Positions 10,163-21,575 are shown, counted from the first letter of the stretch. The stretch is DNA of 64,000 bases from Gammaproteobacteria bacterium (GCA_009929855.1 RZZN01000002.1:1-64000), one strand, 5' to 3'. A program made the numbers and translations. Notes: a model not told the origin generated them from the letters alone.

Positions 10163-10939
10163 TCAATTGAAGGAGACGATACCGCGTCGGCTCGACTCGA
10201 TGAATTGCACGATCTGTCGGGTCTCGGGCCCGGGATACTCCTGCTCGGCGCGCACCAGTGCCTCGGCCAAGCGCAGCCCGGAGCGAAAGACCAGGCGGTA
10301 GACCGCCTTGATCTGATTGCGCTGCTCTTGCGAGAAACCGGCGCGCCGCAGGGCCACGACATTCAGCCCCAGATAGCGCGCGCGATGACCATCGACCAGG
10401 ACGAAGGGTGGAACATCCTGAGTCACCGAGGTGCCGCCCGAGACCATCACGAAATCGGCGACTCGACAGAATTGGTGGATGGCAACATGACCGGAGAGGA
10501 AGGTGCGGTTCCCGATCTCGACATGACCACCCAGGGTTGCGGTGTTGGCGAAGATATTGTGGTCGCCCATGACGCTGTCATGACCGACATGGGCGAAGGC
10601 CATCAGATAATTGTGACTGCCGATCCGCGTCCCGGCCGCGGTCTTGCAGCCGCAGCTGATGTTCACCGACTCCTTGAAGTGGTTGTGGTCACCGATGATC
10701 AAGGGGCGCGCGGACTCGGGACGAAACCCCAGATCCTGTGGCTCGGCTCCGATCGTGGCGCCATGACAGACCCGGTTGTGGGCGCCCATGTGGGTCACGC
10801 CGAAGATCCGCACGCAGGAGTCGATGCGGCAGCCCGGGCCGATGACGGCCCCGGACTCGATGATCGAATAGGCCCCGATGCTGGCGGTCTCGTGTACGAG
10901 CGCGCCGTCCTCGATGATGGCGGTAGGATGGATCGTCAT
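10163..10939 (-). CDS. LpxA-family left-handed beta-helix acyltransferase (UDP-GlcNAc O-acyltransferase-like)
   Basis: Hexapeptide repeats; [46 protein letters not shown] matches the LpxA catalytic region; C-terminal LpxA-like helical domain. Confidence 0.85.
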   Translation of the reverse strand: MTIHPTAIIEDGALVHETASIGAYSIIESGAVIGPGCRIDSCVRIFGVTHMGAHNRVCHGATIGAEPQDLGFRPESARPLIIGDHNHFKESVNISCGCKTAAGTRIGSHNYLMAFAHVGHDSVMGDHNIFANTATLGGHVEIGNRTFLSGHVAIHQFCRVADFVMVSGGTSVTQDVPPFVLVDGHRARYLGLNVVALRRAGFSQEQRNQIKAVYRLVFRSGLRLAEALVRAEQEYPGPETRQIVQFIESSRRGIVSFN

Positions 10940-11022
10940 GGTGGATCCGCGCTGGTGGGTGACAGGTGGTCGACGCCAGGCGGCCGAGCCAACCCATGGC
11001 AGGCTCGGCCGTCAAGCAGGAA

Positions 11023-12591
11023 TCAGTGACGAAAATGGCGCATCCCGGTGAAGACCATCGCCATCCCGTGGGCGTCGGCGGCGGCGATGACCTCCTCGTC
11101 GCGCATGGATCCACCGGGCTGGATGACGGCCGTGATGCCCGCCGCCGCCGCCTGGTCGATGCCGTCGCGGAAGGGGAAGAAGGCATCCGACGCCATGACC
11201 GCCCCGGCGACCGCCAGACCGGCCTGCTCGGCCTTGATGGCGGCGATGCGCGCCGAGTTGACCCGGCTCATCTGGCCTGCTCCGACCCCAATGGTCATGG
11301 CGTCGCGGCCGTAGACGATGGCGTTGGACTTGACGAGCTTGGCCACCCGCCAGGTGAAGAGCAGGTCGGCCAGCTCTTGCTCGGTCGGGGCGCGGGCGGT
11401 GACGGTGCGGATCGCTTCGGTCAGGCGCAGATCGGCATCCTGTACCAGTAGACCACCATTGATGCGCTTGAAATCGAGTCGATCGACGAGCTCGCTGCTC
11501 CATTCGCCGCATTCGAGCAGCCGCACGTTCTGCTTGGCCGCGATGATCCCGCGCGCCGCCTCGGAGACCGCCGGGGCAATGATCACCTCGACGAACTGAC
11601 GCTCGATGATCCGCTGCGCGGTCGCCTCGTCGAGCGCTTGGTTGACGGCGATGATGCCGCCGAAGGCCGATTCCGGATCCGTGCTGTAGGCCCGCTCATA
11701 GGCCTCGAGGAGGTTCGCGCCCAAGGCGACGCCACAAGGGTTGGCATGCTTGACGATGACACAGGCCGGTCCCTCGTGGAACTGCTTGACACATTCCAGT
11801 GCCGCGTCCGTGTCCGCGATGTTGTTGTAGGACAGCTCCTTGCCTTGCAGCTGGCGAGCGGTCGCGACACTGGTCTCCAGCTTGCCCGACTCGACGTAGA
11901 AGGCCGCGCGTTGATGCGGATTCTCACCGTAGCGCATCGTCTGCTTGCGTGTGAATTGCAGACTCATGGTGCGCGGGAAGTCACCCGGCCGAGCGTCGGG
12001 CAGACGCGAGCCGAGATGGTTGGCGATGGCCCCATCGTAACGGGCGGTGTGCTCGAAGACCTTGACCGCCAGATCCAAGCGCAATGCGTCGCTCACCCCG
12101 CCCTGCTCGGCGAGTGCGGCGATGATCCGTGGATAGTCCGCCGGGTCGACCACCACGGTCACGCTCGCATGATTCTTGGCCGCGGCGCGCAACAGGGTCG
12201 GCCCACCGATATCGATGTTCTCGATCGCGGTGGCCAGGTCGCAGCCCGGATCCGCCACCGTCTGCTCGAATGGATAGAGATTGACCACGACCAGATCGAT
12301 GGGCTTGATGCCGTTCTCGCGCATCACCCGTTCGTCCAATCCGCGGCGTCCGAGGATCCCCCCATGGATGCGGGGGTGCAGGGTCTTGACCCGACCATCC
12401 ATCATTTCGGGAAAACCGGTGTACTCCGAGACCTCGATGACCGGGATCTCCTGCTCGGTGAGCAGCTGCGAGGTCCCGCCGGTGGAGATGATCTCGACCC
12501 CGCGGGCGGCGAGCGCCCGCGCGAAGTCGACGAGTCCGGTCTTGTCGGAGACACTGATGAGTGCGCGGTGAATGGTCTGCATGACGCTCAA
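11023..12591 (-). CDS. purH: Bifunctional AICAR formyltransferase/IMP cyclohydrolase
   Basis: [36 protein letters not shown]...; KHANPCGVA motif. Confidence 0.96.
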   Translation of the reverse strand: MSVMQTIHRALISVSDKTGLVDFARALAARGVEIISTGGTSQLLTEQEIPVIEVSEYTGFPEMMDGRVKTLHPRIHGGILGRRGLDERVMRENGIKPIDLVVVNLYPFEQTVADPGCDLATAIENIDIGGPTLLRAAAKNHASVTVVVDPADYPRIIAALAEQGGVSDALRLDLAVKVFEHTARYDGAIANHLGSRLPDARPGDFPRTMSLQFTRKQTMRYGENPHQRAAFYVESGKLETSVATARQLQGKELSYNNIADTDAALECVKQFHEGPACVIVKHANPCGVALGANLLEAYERAYSTDPESAFGGIIAVNQALDEATAQRIIERQFVEVIIAPAVSEAARGIIAAKQNVRLLECGEWSSELVDRLDFKRINGGLLVQDADLRLTEAIRTVTARAPTEQELADLLFTWRVAKLVKSNAIVYGRDAMTIGVGAGQMSRVNSARIAAIKAEQAGLAVAGAVMASDAFFPFRDGIDQAAAAGITAVIQPGGSMRDEEVIAAADAHGMAMVFTGMRHFRH

Positions 12592-12622
12592 CCTGACTGT
12601 GAAACCATGTGGTGGAGGTGTG

Positions 12623-12934
12623 TCAGCCCTTGGCCCGTGCGATCCCGCGCAGGACGAGCCGTTTGCGCAGTGTCGCCCGGGTCATGCCGAGCATCTTCGC
12701 GGCTTGGCTGAGATTGCCGTTGGTGTGTGCCATGACCGTTTCGAAGAGTGGACGCTCGACCTCTTCCATGACGAGTGCGTACAGATCGGTCACCTCGTGT
12801 CCTCCCATGTTGTCGAGATAAAAGCACAGGGCATCACGCACGGATTTGCTCAATGGATCGTTGCCATCGGTCTTGGCGAGACCCGGACCGGAGGCGATCG
12901 GTTCGGTGACAGGGTCCGGGCTGGTTGTCTTCAT
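12623..12934 (-). CDS. fis: DNA-binding protein Fis
   Basis: C-terminal [32 protein letters not shown]; adjacent to dusB as in other gammaproteobacteria. Confidence 0.93.
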   Translation of the reverse strand: MKTTSPDPVTEPIASGPGLAKTDGNDPLSKSVRDALCFYLDNMGGHEVTDLYALVMEEVERPLFETVMAHTNGNLSQAAKMLGMTRATLRKRLVLRGIARAKG

Positions 12935-13929
12935 GCGGCTCGGGTCTCCATCTCAAGGCGGCGCTCGAAGAAGGCCGCGACGCGCGCCAACTGCTCGGCG
13001 GGGGTCTCGATCCGGTTGATCGTGTCCCTGAATGATGCGGCGCCTGGCAGATGATGGCTGTACCAGGCGATGTGCTTGCGCGCGATGCGCACCCCCGCGG
13101 AGGCGCCGTAAAAGTGGTAAATGGACTCCAGGTGCTCGCGCAGCAGTGCCAGGATCCAGTCGGGTGGAGGCTCGGCCGGCAGGATGCCCGTATCGAGGAA
13201 AGCGGCGATGTCCCGGAAGATCCAAGGGCGGCCTCGGGCCGCGCGCCCGATCATGATAGCATCGGCGCCGGTGGCGTGCAGGACCGCTTTGGCCCGTGCG
13301 GGGGTGGTGATGTCGCCATTGGCGATCAGCGGGATCGGGATACTGGAGCGGATCTCGCGCAGCGTCTCGTACTCCGCGGGGACCGCGTAGCCGCAGGAGC
13401 GGGTGCGCCCATGCACGGTCAAGGCGGCGATGCCAGCGTCGTAGGCGAGCGCGGCGATCCGCGCGGCATTGCGGGTCTGCGGCGACCAGCCGGTGCGGAT
13501 CTTGAGCGTCACCGGCACCGTGACGGCGGCGACCACGGCCGCGAGGATGCGCCCGACCAATGACTCATCGCGCAGCAGCGCCGCGCCGGCGGCCTGTTTG
13601 CAGACCTTCTTGGCCGGACAACCCATGTTGATGTCGATGATGTCGGCGCCTAGGTCGACGCTGGCGCGTGCCGCGCGCGCCATCGCCAGTGGGTCGGCGC
13701 CGACGATCTGCGCCCAGACTGGCCCGGACTCTCCTCGATAGTCGAGCCGTCGAGCCGATTTGGGGGTCGCCCAGAGCGCGGTGCTTGCGGACACCATCTC
13801 GGCGACCGTGGTCCCAGCGCCGAGACGGCGGCAGAGTGCGCGAAACGGCCGGTCGCTGATCCCCGCCATCGGCGCCAGGATCAGGTTGGTCTCGAATCGA
13901 TGCGGGCCGATCGCGAAGGGCGTGGGCAT
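12931..13929 (-). CDS. dusB: tRNA-dihydrouridine synthase B
   Basis: LILAPMAGISDRPFRALCRRLGAG...NMGCPAKKVCKQAAGAAL; upstream of fis with 4-bp overlap. Confidence 0.94.
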   Translation of the reverse strand: MPTPFAIGPHRFETNLILAPMAGISDRPFRALCRRLGAGTTVAEMVSASTALWATPKSARRLDYRGESGPVWAQIVGADPLAMARAARASVDLGADIIDINMGCPAKKVCKQAAGAALLRDESLVGRILAAVVAAVTVPVTLKIRTGWSPQTRNAARIAALAYDAGIAALTVHGRTRSCGYAVPAEYETLREIRSSIPIPLIANGDITTPARAKAVLHATGADAIMIGRAARGRPWIFRDIAAFLDTGILPAEPPPDWILALLREHLESIYHFYGASAGVRIARKHIAWYSHHLPGAASFRDTINRIETPAEQLARVAAFFERRLEMETRAA

Positions 13930-13967
13930 GGGGCTGGTCGAGGTCGTGCCGACAGACGCGGGCGCGA

Positions 13968-14846
13968 TCAGCGACGGCTGCCGCTGATCAGCGCCCAGTC
14001 CTCGCGCACGCGCGGCGGGTCGAGCAGGAGCGCCGCGGCGTAGGCTTGGCTGACCGACTCGACCTGCTCCTGGAGCACGCCAGAGAGCGCCATTCGCCCG
14101 CCCGGACGCAGCGCGGCGATCAACCGTGGGGCGAGCGTGATGAGGGGGCCGGCCAGGATGTTGGCGACGACACGATCGACTGGCGTGGCCTGTGGATCGG
14201 CCGGTGTCTGGATGAGGATGCGCTCGGCGACCTGATTGGCCAGGGCGTTCGCGCGCGTCGCCGTCAGTGCCTGGGGATCATGGTCGATGGCGATGGCGCG
14301 CGCGGCGCCGAGTCGCAGCGCCGCGATCGCGAGGATTCCCGAGCCGCAACCATAATCGAGCACCGTCTTGCCCGCGAGATCCGTCCCGTCGAGCCATTCC
14401 AGACAGAGTGCCGTCGTTGGATGATGCCCCGTTCCGAAGGCCAGTCCCGGATCCAGTGTGACCACGACGGCGTCCGGATCACCCGCGGCTTGACCTTGTG
14501 GACAGATCCACAGACGCCTGCCGAAACGCGTCGGCTTGAAGGTGTCGAGCCAGACCCGCTCCCAGACCTGATCGGCGATCCGATCGATCCGTGGTGTCGC
14601 GCCAGGATGTGCTCCAAGCTGGCGCGCGAGCTCACCGACCCGTGCCGCGCTCTCGCTGTCGTCCTCGAAGAGTGCCGTGACGATGATCCGCGACCAGAGT
14701 GGTGTCTCGCCAGGCGCCGGCTCGAGCTGTGGCTCGTCGCCTGCGTCGGTGTAGGTGACCGACAGTGCCCCCGCTGATTCCAGCCAGTCACTGATCCGCT
14801 CGGCGGCGCTCTTCGGGATCTCGATGGAGAGTTGCAGCCAGGGCAT
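13968..14846 (-). CDS. prmA: Ribosomal protein L11 methyltransferase
   Basis: MPWLQLSIEIPKSAAERISDWLESAGALSVTYTDA...DPGLAFGTGHHPTTALCLEWL...VLDYGCGSGILAIAA; start at 14846. Confidence 0.93.
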   Translation of the reverse strand: MPWLQLSIEIPKSAAERISDWLESAGALSVTYTDAGDEPQLEPAPGETPLWSRIIVTALFEDDSESAARVGELARQLGAHPGATPRIDRIADQVWERVWLDTFKPTRFGRRLWICPQGQAAGDPDAVVVTLDPGLAFGTGHHPTTALCLEWLDGTDLAGKTVLDYGCGSGILAIAALRLGAARAIAIDHDPQALTATRANALANQVAERILIQTPADPQATPVDRVVANILAGPLITLAPRLIAALRPGGRMALSGVLQEQVESVSQAYAAALLLDPPRVREDWALISGSRR

Positions 14847-15092
14847 CAGTGGAACGCTCGCCGAACCCGCGCTGTCAGGTCGAGGCGCGGCGCGCACGCC
14901 CGGCCCGATCGCTGCGTTGGTCTGCTGTGATGGGGTACCGTGTCGCCTGTGTGCATGGTTGTTGGGTTTCTCGCCGTGGGCTGGACGCGTGAATGGAGGC
15001 GCGAGTCAAGGGCGGCGACGAGGCCGGATGCCGTCCACCGTCCACGGCTGTGCCGTGCTTGAAGCCCGTGGGGCTCGTGTGCGTCGCTCTGG

Positions 15093-16433
15093 TCAGAGTC
15101 CGAGCTTTTTCTCGAGATAGTGGATATTGGCGCCGCCAGCGAGGAATGCACCATCCTTCATGATCGAGCGTTGCAGCTTGATGTTGGTGCTGATGCCGTC
15201 GATCACGGTCTCGCGCAAGGCATTGCACATGCGGGCGATGGCGGATTCGCGGTCCTCGCCGTGGGTGATCAGCTTGCCGATCATGGAGTCGTAGTAACGC
15301 GGGACCGTGTATCCGGAATAGATGTGGGTCTCGAGCCGGACGCCAGGGCCGCCCGGTGCATGAAACTCGGTGATCTTGCCCGGGCTGGGCATGAAGGTCT
15401 CGGAGTCCTCGGCGTTGATCCGACATTCCACGGCATGCCCGCGGATCGAGATGTCCTCTTGTCGATAACGCAGCTGATCGCCAGCGGCGATGAGGATCTG
15501 CTCCTTGACGATGTCCACGCCCGTGATCATCTCGGTCACCGGATGCTCGACCTGGACCCGGGTGTTCATCTCGATGAAGTAGAAACAGCCATTCTCGTAG
15601 AGGAACTCGAAGGTGCCGGCGCCGCGATAGCCGATGGTCCGACAGGCCTCGGCGCAGCGCTCACCGATCTCGCGGCGCTGGGCCTCGCTGATGCCGGGGG
15701 CGGGCGCCTCTTCGACCACCTTCTGATGACGACGCTGCATCGAGCAGTCACGCTCGCCGAGATGGATGGCGTTGCCGTGCTGGTCGGCAAGCACCTGGAA
15801 TTCGACATGTCGGGGGTTTTCCAGGTACTTCTCCATGTAGACCATGTCGTTGTTGAAGGCCGCGGCGGCCTCGGCCCGGGTCAATGAGATGGCATTCAGA
15901 AGCGTGGCCTCGGAATGCACGACGCGCATCCCGCGCCCCCCACCACCGCCGGAGGCCTTGATGATGACCGGATAACCGATCGCGCGGGCCAACTCGAGCG
16001 TGCGTTTCTTGTCGTCGTCGAGCGGTCCGTCGGAGCCTGGCACGCATGGCACGCCGGCGGCACGCATGGCCTGGATCGCCGAAACCTTGTCGCCCATCAA
16101 GCGGATGGTCTCGGGGCGCGGTCCGATGAAGATGAAGCCCGAGCGTTCCACCCGCTCCGCGAAATCAGCGTTCTCAGAGAGAAAGCCATAGCCAGGATGG
16201 ACGGCCACCGTGTCGGTGACTTCGGCGGCGCTGATGATGGCCGGGACATTGAGATAGCTATGCAGCGAGGGCGGTGGTCCGATACAGACTGATTCGTCGG
16301 CCAGCAGCACGTGCTTGAGGTCGCGATCGGCCTCCGAATGCACCGCGACCGTCTTGATGCCGAGCTCGCGACAGGCGCGCAGGATCCGCAGGGCGATCTC
16401 GCCCCGGTTCGCAATCAGAACCTTCTCGATCAT
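15093..16433 (-). CDS. accC: Acetyl-CoA carboxylase, biotin carboxylase subunit
   Basis: [36 protein letters not shown]...; ATP-grasp [14 protein letters not shown]. Confidence 0.96.
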   Translation of the reverse strand: MIEKVLIANRGEIALRILRACRELGIKTVAVHSEADRDLKHVLLADESVCIGPPPSLHSYLNVPAIISAAEVTDTVAVHPGYGFLSENADFAERVERSGFIFIGPRPETIRLMGDKVSAIQAMRAAGVPCVPGSDGPLDDDKKRTLELARAIGYPVIIKASGGGGGRGMRVVHSEATLLNAISLTRAEAAAAFNNDMVYMEKYLENPRHVEFQVLADQHGNAIHLGERDCSMQRRHQKVVEEAPAPGISEAQRREIGERCAEACRTIGYRGAGTFEFLYENGCFYFIEMNTRVQVEHPVTEMITGVDIVKEQILIAAGDQLRYRQEDISIRGHAVECRINAEDSETFMPSPGKITEFHAPGGPGVRLETHIYSGYTVPRYYDSMIGKLITHGEDRESAIARMCNALRETVIDGISTNIKLQRSIMKDGAFLAGGANIHYLEKKLGL

Positions 16434-16518
16434 AGCAGCCATGTTGAGGATATCTTCGCTGGGTGAAACCGGATGCCCGTGGCGCGGCTGGGCGCGATGA
16501 TCGAGCCGAGCGCGGCAC

Positions 16519-16980
16519 TCATTCGATGATGAACAAGGGCTGGTTGTACTCGACCGGTTGACCGTTCTCGACCAAGATCCGCTTGACCTTGCCGCCTTGC
16601 TCGCATTCGATCTGGTTGAGGATCTTCATGGCCTCGATGATGCAGAGTGTATCACCGGGCTTGACGCTCTGACCCTCCTCGACGAACGCCTTCGAGCCAG
16701 GCGACGGGGAGCGATAGAAGGTTCCGACCATCGGTGAGCGCACGATCTCGCCGCTGATCTCCTCGACCTCGTCCTCGGCGCTGCTCTCGGCCAATGCGGG
16801 AGCGGCTGACGCCACCCCGGCGGGCATGGGCATGGCTTGCGGCATGTAGACGGGCATGGCGCCACTGCCATGACGGCTGATGCGCACCGACTCCTCTCCC
16901 TCGTGGATCTCGATCTCCGCCACGTCGGATTGCTCCAACAACTCGATCAGCTTTTTTACCTTGCGGATATCCATGGTCAT
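16519..16980 (-). CDS. accB: Acetyl-CoA carboxylase, biotin carboxyl carrier protein
   Basis: [23 protein letters not shown]...; biotinylation motif [13 protein letters not shown]. Confidence 0.96.
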   Translation of the reverse strand: MTMDIRKVKKLIELLEQSDVAEIEIHEGEESVRISRHGSGAMPVYMPQAMPMPAGVASAAPALAESSAEDEVEEISGEIVRSPMVGTFYRSPSPGSKAFVEEGQSVKPGDTLCIIEAMKILNQIECEQGGKVKRILVENGQPVEYNQPLFIIE

Positions 16981-17438
16981 TGACTCTCATGCAATTGGGC
17001 TTGCGACAAGCGACTGACGGCGGCACGCAGGGCGAGCAGATAGCCTTCCGCCCCGAGTCCGCTGATCACGCCGACAGCGATGTCGGAGAAATAGGAGTGC
17101 GCGCGGAACGGCTCCCGGGCATGGACGTTGGACAGATGGACCTCGATGAACGGGATCCCGACCGCAAGCAGCGCATCGCGCAGCGCGACGCTGGTGTGCG
17201 TGAAGGCGGCCGGGTTGAAGATGATGAAGCGGACCTGCTCGATCGCGGCGCGATGGATGGCATCGATCAGGACATGCTCGGCATTGCTCTGTACCAGCTC
17301 GAGTGTCAACCCCTCGGCGCCTGCCATCTGTTGCAGCGCCTTCTCGATCTCGGCGAGGGTCGCGTGCCCGTAGTGGCCTGGCTCGCGGGCGCCGAGTAGA
17401 TTGAGGTTCGGTCCGTTCAGGACCAGGATCGCGGCCAT
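16977..17438 (-). CDS. aroQ: Type II 3-dehydroquinate dehydratase
   Basis: [21 protein letters not shown]...[16 protein letters not shown]; 4-bp overlap with accB. Confidence 0.95.
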   Translation of the reverse strand: MAAILVLNGPNLNLLGAREPGHYGHATLAEIEKALQQMAGAEGLTLELVQSNAEHVLIDAIHRAAIEQVRFIIFNPAAFTHTSVALRDALLAVGIPFIEVHLSNVHAREPFRAHSYFSDIAVGVISGLGAEGYLLALRAAVSRLSQAQLHESQ

Positions 17439-17577
17439 TGGTCACATCGCTCATTGCTGCGGGTCATTGGGGTCACTGCGATTGCCATGTGCGCATCAGC
17501 GGTGAATCCGCGCGAATTGTGCTGATTTTGCGCGATCTTGTCCAGTTAGGGCAGACCCTAGGCCAGATGACGCGGGT

Positions 17578-18129
17578 CTAGTCACCGCTCAGCCCCGCCA
17601 GCTGCGCATCCAGGGTGGCTGCCGTGACCTCGCCGGCCCGACTGAAGACGCGCCGTCCGCCGCGATCGAAGATCACCGTGAAGGGCAGGGTCTCGAGTCG
17701 GTTGCCGAGCTGCTTGGAGAGTGCCATGGCCGCGGGATCGGCGATCAGGATGGGATAGTTGATCGGGGTGCTCGCGATGAAGGAGACGACGTCCTCGCGA
17801 CGATCGACCGCGATGCCGACGATCTGAATGCCATCACCGAGTCGTGCTTGGGTCTCGATGAGGAGCGGCAGCTCGCGCACGCAGGGCGGGCACCAGGTTG
17901 CCCAATAGTGGAGGATGACGATCTTTCCCGCCCATTCGTGGCTCTCGACCGGACGCCCATCGAGGTCGAGCAGGCTCAGCTCGGGCAGGATCTGGCGCTG
18001 GCTCGTGCCACGCTCGGCGGAGCCGTTGCGTGTGGCGGCATTGTCGAGCCAGCGCTGACCGAGGATCGCCGTGCCGATACTCATGACACCCGCCAGCAGC
18101 ACCACCAGCGCGATGCGCCAGACGCTCAT
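17578..18129 (-). CDS. TlpA-like thioredoxin-family periplasmic protein
   Basis: Signal anchor plus VILHYWATWCPPCVRELPLLIE (WCPPC redox motif); 4-bp overlap with dsbD. Confidence 0.88.
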   Translation of the reverse strand: MSVWRIALVVLLAGVMSIGTAILGQRWLDNAATRNGSAERGTSQRQILPELSLLDLDGRPVESHEWAGKIVILHYWATWCPPCVRELPLLIETQARLGDGIQIVGIAVDRREDVVSFIASTPINYPILIADPAAMALSKQLGNRLETLPFTVIFDRGGRRVFSRAGEVTAATLDAQLAGLSGD

Positions 18130-20462
18130 GGAGCGGCCCGACGCAGATGTTCGACGAAGGCCGCGGCCGGCTTGAAGCCGACCAGTCGGTAGCCCTTGAG
18201 CTCATTGCCGGCGGTGTCGAAGAAGAGGATCGCTGGCGGTCCAGGGATGCCGAACCGCCCCTGCATCAAGGCCTGATCGGCGGCGTCGTTCGCGGTCACG
18301 TCGGCCTTGAGCAGGACGAAGCGGCCCATCTCGCTGATCACGGCCGGGTCGCTGAAGGTGTAACGCTCCAGCTCCTTGCAGGTCACGCACCAGTCGGCGT
18401 AGAAATCCAGCATGACCGGCTTGCCCAGCGCGCTCGCCTTGAGGATCTCGCGGTCCAGATCCTCGACCGTCTTCACGCGCGTGAAGACGGCCGCGCTCGT
18501 CGTCGCGCCGCCACCGCCGACCAGGCCGCGCAGCGGCTGCAGTGTATCCTTGCCCCCGGCCGCCGCGCCGACCAGCATCAGCGCGCCATAGATCAGCAAG
18601 AAGACTCCCAAGCCTTTCCACAGCGTGCGCCAGCCGCTGGCGTGCGGTGCGAGTTGGCTCAGTGCGCCCATGTAGACTGCCGAGCAGATCAGCAACAGAC
18701 CCCAGAGGAGCATCGCGAGCGCCGCTGGCAGGATGCGCTCCAGCATGAAGATGGCCACGCCCAGCAGGGCGACGCCGAAGACCGCCTTGACCGCGTCCAT
18801 CCAGGCCCCGGCACGCGGCAGCAGCTTGCCGGCCGAGGTACCGATGGCGATCAATGGTGCCCCCATGCCCATGCTCAGGGCGAACAGCGCGACCCCGCCG
18901 AGCAGTGCATCCCCGGTTTGGCTGATGTAGATCAGCGCGCCGAACAGCGGCGGGGCGACGCATGGGCCGACGATGAGCGCGGAGAGTAGGCCCATGATGG
19001 CCACCCCGATCAGGGTTCCTCCTTCTTGTCGATTGCTGAGCTCGGCCAGCTTGGATTGCAGGCTGGACGGCAGCTGCAGATCGTAGAAGCCGAACATCGA
19101 CAGCGCCAGCAGCACGAAGACCAACGCGAAGGTGCTCAGGATCCAGGGATTCTGGAAGGCCGCCTGCAGGTTCGCCCCGAAGAGACCCGCCAACACCCCG
19201 ACGAGCGTGTAGGTCAAGGCCATGGCCAGGACATAGACCAACGACAGCACGAACGCCTTGCGGGTCGTGATGCCGCCGCCCTGTCCGGCGATGATGCCCG
19301 AGAGGATCGGGATCATGGGAAAGACGCAGGGGGTGAAGGCGAGCAACAGGCCGAAACCGAAGAAGGCGGCGATCACCACCCACAGACTGCTATTGGCCAG
19401 GACCGCGGCGATGCGGTCTTGCTCGGAGACGGGCTCGACGTCGGTACCCACGGTGGGCGCGGCCGCCTCCAGGCTCGGTCGCGCCGAGATCGTCGATGCC
19501 TCGGGCAGTGCGAGTGTGACGCGCTGGGTTTGCGGCGGATAGCAGATTCCGATCTCGGCGCAGCCCTGATAGGCCACGATCAGAACTGCCTCGGTCGGGG
19601 CGCGGTCGCCGCGCAGCAGCGGGAGCATCAGCTCGACGCGCTCATGATAGACCTCGACATCCCCGATGCTGCCATCCGGGAGGATCGAGTTGGTCTTGAT
19701 GGTGCCGGGCGGCCGCTCGAATGGCGCGATCGCGACCGCGTCCTGCTCCTCCAGGGTGATCTCGAGCAGATGGCTGTAGAGATAGGTGCCGGGCGCAATC
19801 TCCCAGGTCAAGCGGACCCGATCGGGCCCCTCGACCATGCTGCTGAATTGAAAGGCCTGCTCGGCCGTCAAGATGTCGTCATCCGCGCCGAGGCCCAATG
19901 ACTGGCCGAGTCCACCCGCATTCGTCAGGGTCGCCTGGGGCTCGGCGAGCGCCGCGCGCACCGCGGTGACGGCGGGTGGAGACGGCAGCGCGACCCGCAG
20001 CTGTTGGCGCTGCGGCGGATAGCAGAGACCGGCGTCCGCGCAGCCTTGCGAGCCCAATTCGAGGGTCAGCTCGGCGACTGGTCCGGCGGTCTGCTTGATC
20101 GGCAGCAGGACCTCCAGCTGGTCGCGATAGATCTCCACCCGTCCGAAGTGCTCATCGTTCTTGACGGTCGCCTCGGGCAACTGGGGTTCACCGATCTCGA
20201 TACCGGGGGTCTGGCTCGTGAAGCCGAGTCGACTTTGATAGAGATAGTAGCCCTCGGCGATCTCCCAGCGCACGCGCACCGCGTCTGGACCGGCGGCCTC
20301 GACCGAAGGTTGGAAGGCCTGCTCCGGCCGCAGGAAATCATCCGCGGCGCCGACCGGCCGCGCCAGCCCCAGCGTGATCAGCCAGATCAGGGCCAGCGTG
20401 AGCCACCCGACAGTCGGCGCGGACGCGCCGGCGCGGGCCATCAGTCGTCTCGATCGGTGCAT
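18126..20462 (-). CDS. dsbD: Thiol:disulfide interchange protein DsbD with two tandem N-terminal alpha domains
   Basis: Two DsbD-alpha-like repeats (LGSQGCADAGLCYPP and AYQGCAEIGICYPP), central TM beta domain (FTPCVFPMIPILSG, VGPCVAPPLFG), C-terminal thioredoxin domain (DFYADWCVTCKELE). Start at 20462. Confidence 0.92.
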   Translation of the reverse strand: MHRSRRLMARAGASAPTVGWLTLALIWLITLGLARPVGAADDFLRPEQAFQPSVEAAGPDAVRVRWEIAEGYYLYQSRLGFTSQTPGIEIGEPQLPEATVKNDEHFGRVEIYRDQLEVLLPIKQTAGPVAELTLELGSQGCADAGLCYPPQRQQLRVALPSPPAVTAVRAALAEPQATLTNAGGLGQSLGLGADDDILTAEQAFQFSSMVEGPDRVRLTWEIAPGTYLYSHLLEITLEEQDAVAIAPFERPPGTIKTNSILPDGSIGDVEVYHERVELMLPLLRGDRAPTEAVLIVAYQGCAEIGICYPPQTQRVTLALPEASTISARPSLEAAAPTVGTDVEPVSEQDRIAAVLANSSLWVVIAAFFGFGLLLAFTPCVFPMIPILSGIIAGQGGGITTRKAFVLSLVYVLAMALTYTLVGVLAGLFGANLQAAFQNPWILSTFALVFVLLALSMFGFYDLQLPSSLQSKLAELSNRQEGGTLIGVAIMGLLSALIVGPCVAPPLFGALIYISQTGDALLGGVALFALSMGMGAPLIAIGTSAGKLLPRAGAWMDAVKAVFGVALLGVAIFMLERILPAALAMLLWGLLLICSAVYMGALSQLAPHASGWRTLWKGLGVFLLIYGALMLVGAAAGGKDTLQPLRGLVGGGGATTSAAVFTRVKTVEDLDREILKASALGKPVMLDFYADWCVTCKELERYTFSDPAVISEMGRFVLLKADVTANDAADQALMQGRFGIPGPPAILFFDTAGNELKGYRLVGFKPAAAFVEHLRRAAP

Positions 20463-20770
20463 GTCGTCATCCAGTTCAGATAAGCGGGCAGTCCCTCGGT
20501 GATGGGGACCGCGATGATTTCGGGAACGTCGTACGGATGTAAGTCTCTCAGACGCTCGGTCAGCATCAGGACGCGCTCCAGCGGAGTCTTGAGCACGAGC
20601 AGGACCTCGGCATCCTGATGGATGCGACCCTCCCAACGATACACCGAGGTGATGCCGGGCAGCAGGTTCACACAGGCGGCCAGCCGCTCTTCCACCAGCG
20701 TCACCGCGATGCGGCGCGCGGTCGATTCATCGGGACAGGTGCTCAGGATCAAACGATGGCTCGCGCTCAT
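20441..20770 (-). CDS. cutA: Divalent-cation tolerance protein CutA
   Basis: LILSTCPDESTARRIAVTLVEERLAACVNLLPGITSVYRWEGRIHQDAEVLLVLKT; start at 20770. Confidence 0.92.
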   Translation of the reverse strand: MSASHRLILSTCPDESTARRIAVTLVEERLAACVNLLPGITSVYRWEGRIHQDAEVLLVLKTPLERVLMLTERLRDLHPYDVPEIIAVPITEGLPAYLNWMTTCTDRDD

Positions 20771-21067
20771 GCGTGTCAGGGTGCGGGGTCGATCGGCTCG
20801 ATGAGACAAGGTGAGACAAGAGGATTGCCGAATTGATCGATCCAATCAAGCCGGAAAAAACAGTTGAGTCGCAAAGCCATTCAGCATGCAAGGATTTTGC
20901 GATGGGCTAGAATGCCGGCTGACCCGCTTGCGTACCCGATCCCCTGCGCTTGGGGGGCGCGCCGATCCGGAGTCGTGGAGTGTGCGAGCACCCGCGGCGC
21001 CAGCCCGACCTGACACGGCCGGGATCGGCAGGCGCCGCTCGATCCACCGACCCTGGAGTCTGCTCAC

Positions 21068-21502
21068 ATGCCGCTGTTCATCTTGCTTGCTCTGATCATC
21101 GGGCTTCCCTTGATCGAGATCTATATCCTGATCGAGGTGGGCGCCGAGATCGGCGCCCTACCCACCATCGCGCTGGCGATCCTCACCGCGGTCATCGGCA
21201 CCTGGCTGGTGCGTCACCAGGGTTTCGGCCTGTTGCTGCGGGTCCGTGAGATGGCCGATCGCGGCGAGCTCCCGGCATTGGAGATGATGGACGGGGCACT
21301 GCTCATCGTGGCCGGACTCTTCCTGCTCCTGCCCGGCTTCCTGACCGATGCCGTCGGGTTCATGCTGCTGATTCCGCTCGTGCGCCAGCTCATCATCCGG
21401 CGCTATGTCCGAGTGATCCCGGCGCATCACCGCGGATCGCCCGAGTCGAATCCGACGGCGTCGCGGATGATCGAGGGCGAATATCGGCGTGAGGATCCCT
21501 GA
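21068..21502 (+). CDS. fxsA: FxsA family membrane protein
   Basis: MPLFILLALIIGLPLIEIYILIEVGAEIGALPTIALAILTAVIGTWLVRHQGF; upstream of groES as commonly seen. Confidence 0.88.
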   Translation: MPLFILLALIIGLPLIEIYILIEVGAEIGALPTIALAILTAVIGTWLVRHQGFGLLLRVREMADRGELPALEMMDGALLIVAGLFLLLPGFLTDAVGFMLLIPLVRQLIIRRYVRVIPAHHRGSPESNPTASRMIEGEYRREDP

Positions 21503-21575
21503 TGCCGGTGACGGGTGCGCACGCTGGCGAGGTGCCCACGCCAGGCTGGCGCCATTGATGAACACTCCTCAACCC

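Noticed and set aside
11638-12711. 357-aa plus-strand ORF opposite purH
   Set aside because: Antisense to purH; composition typical of a reverse-complement frame.
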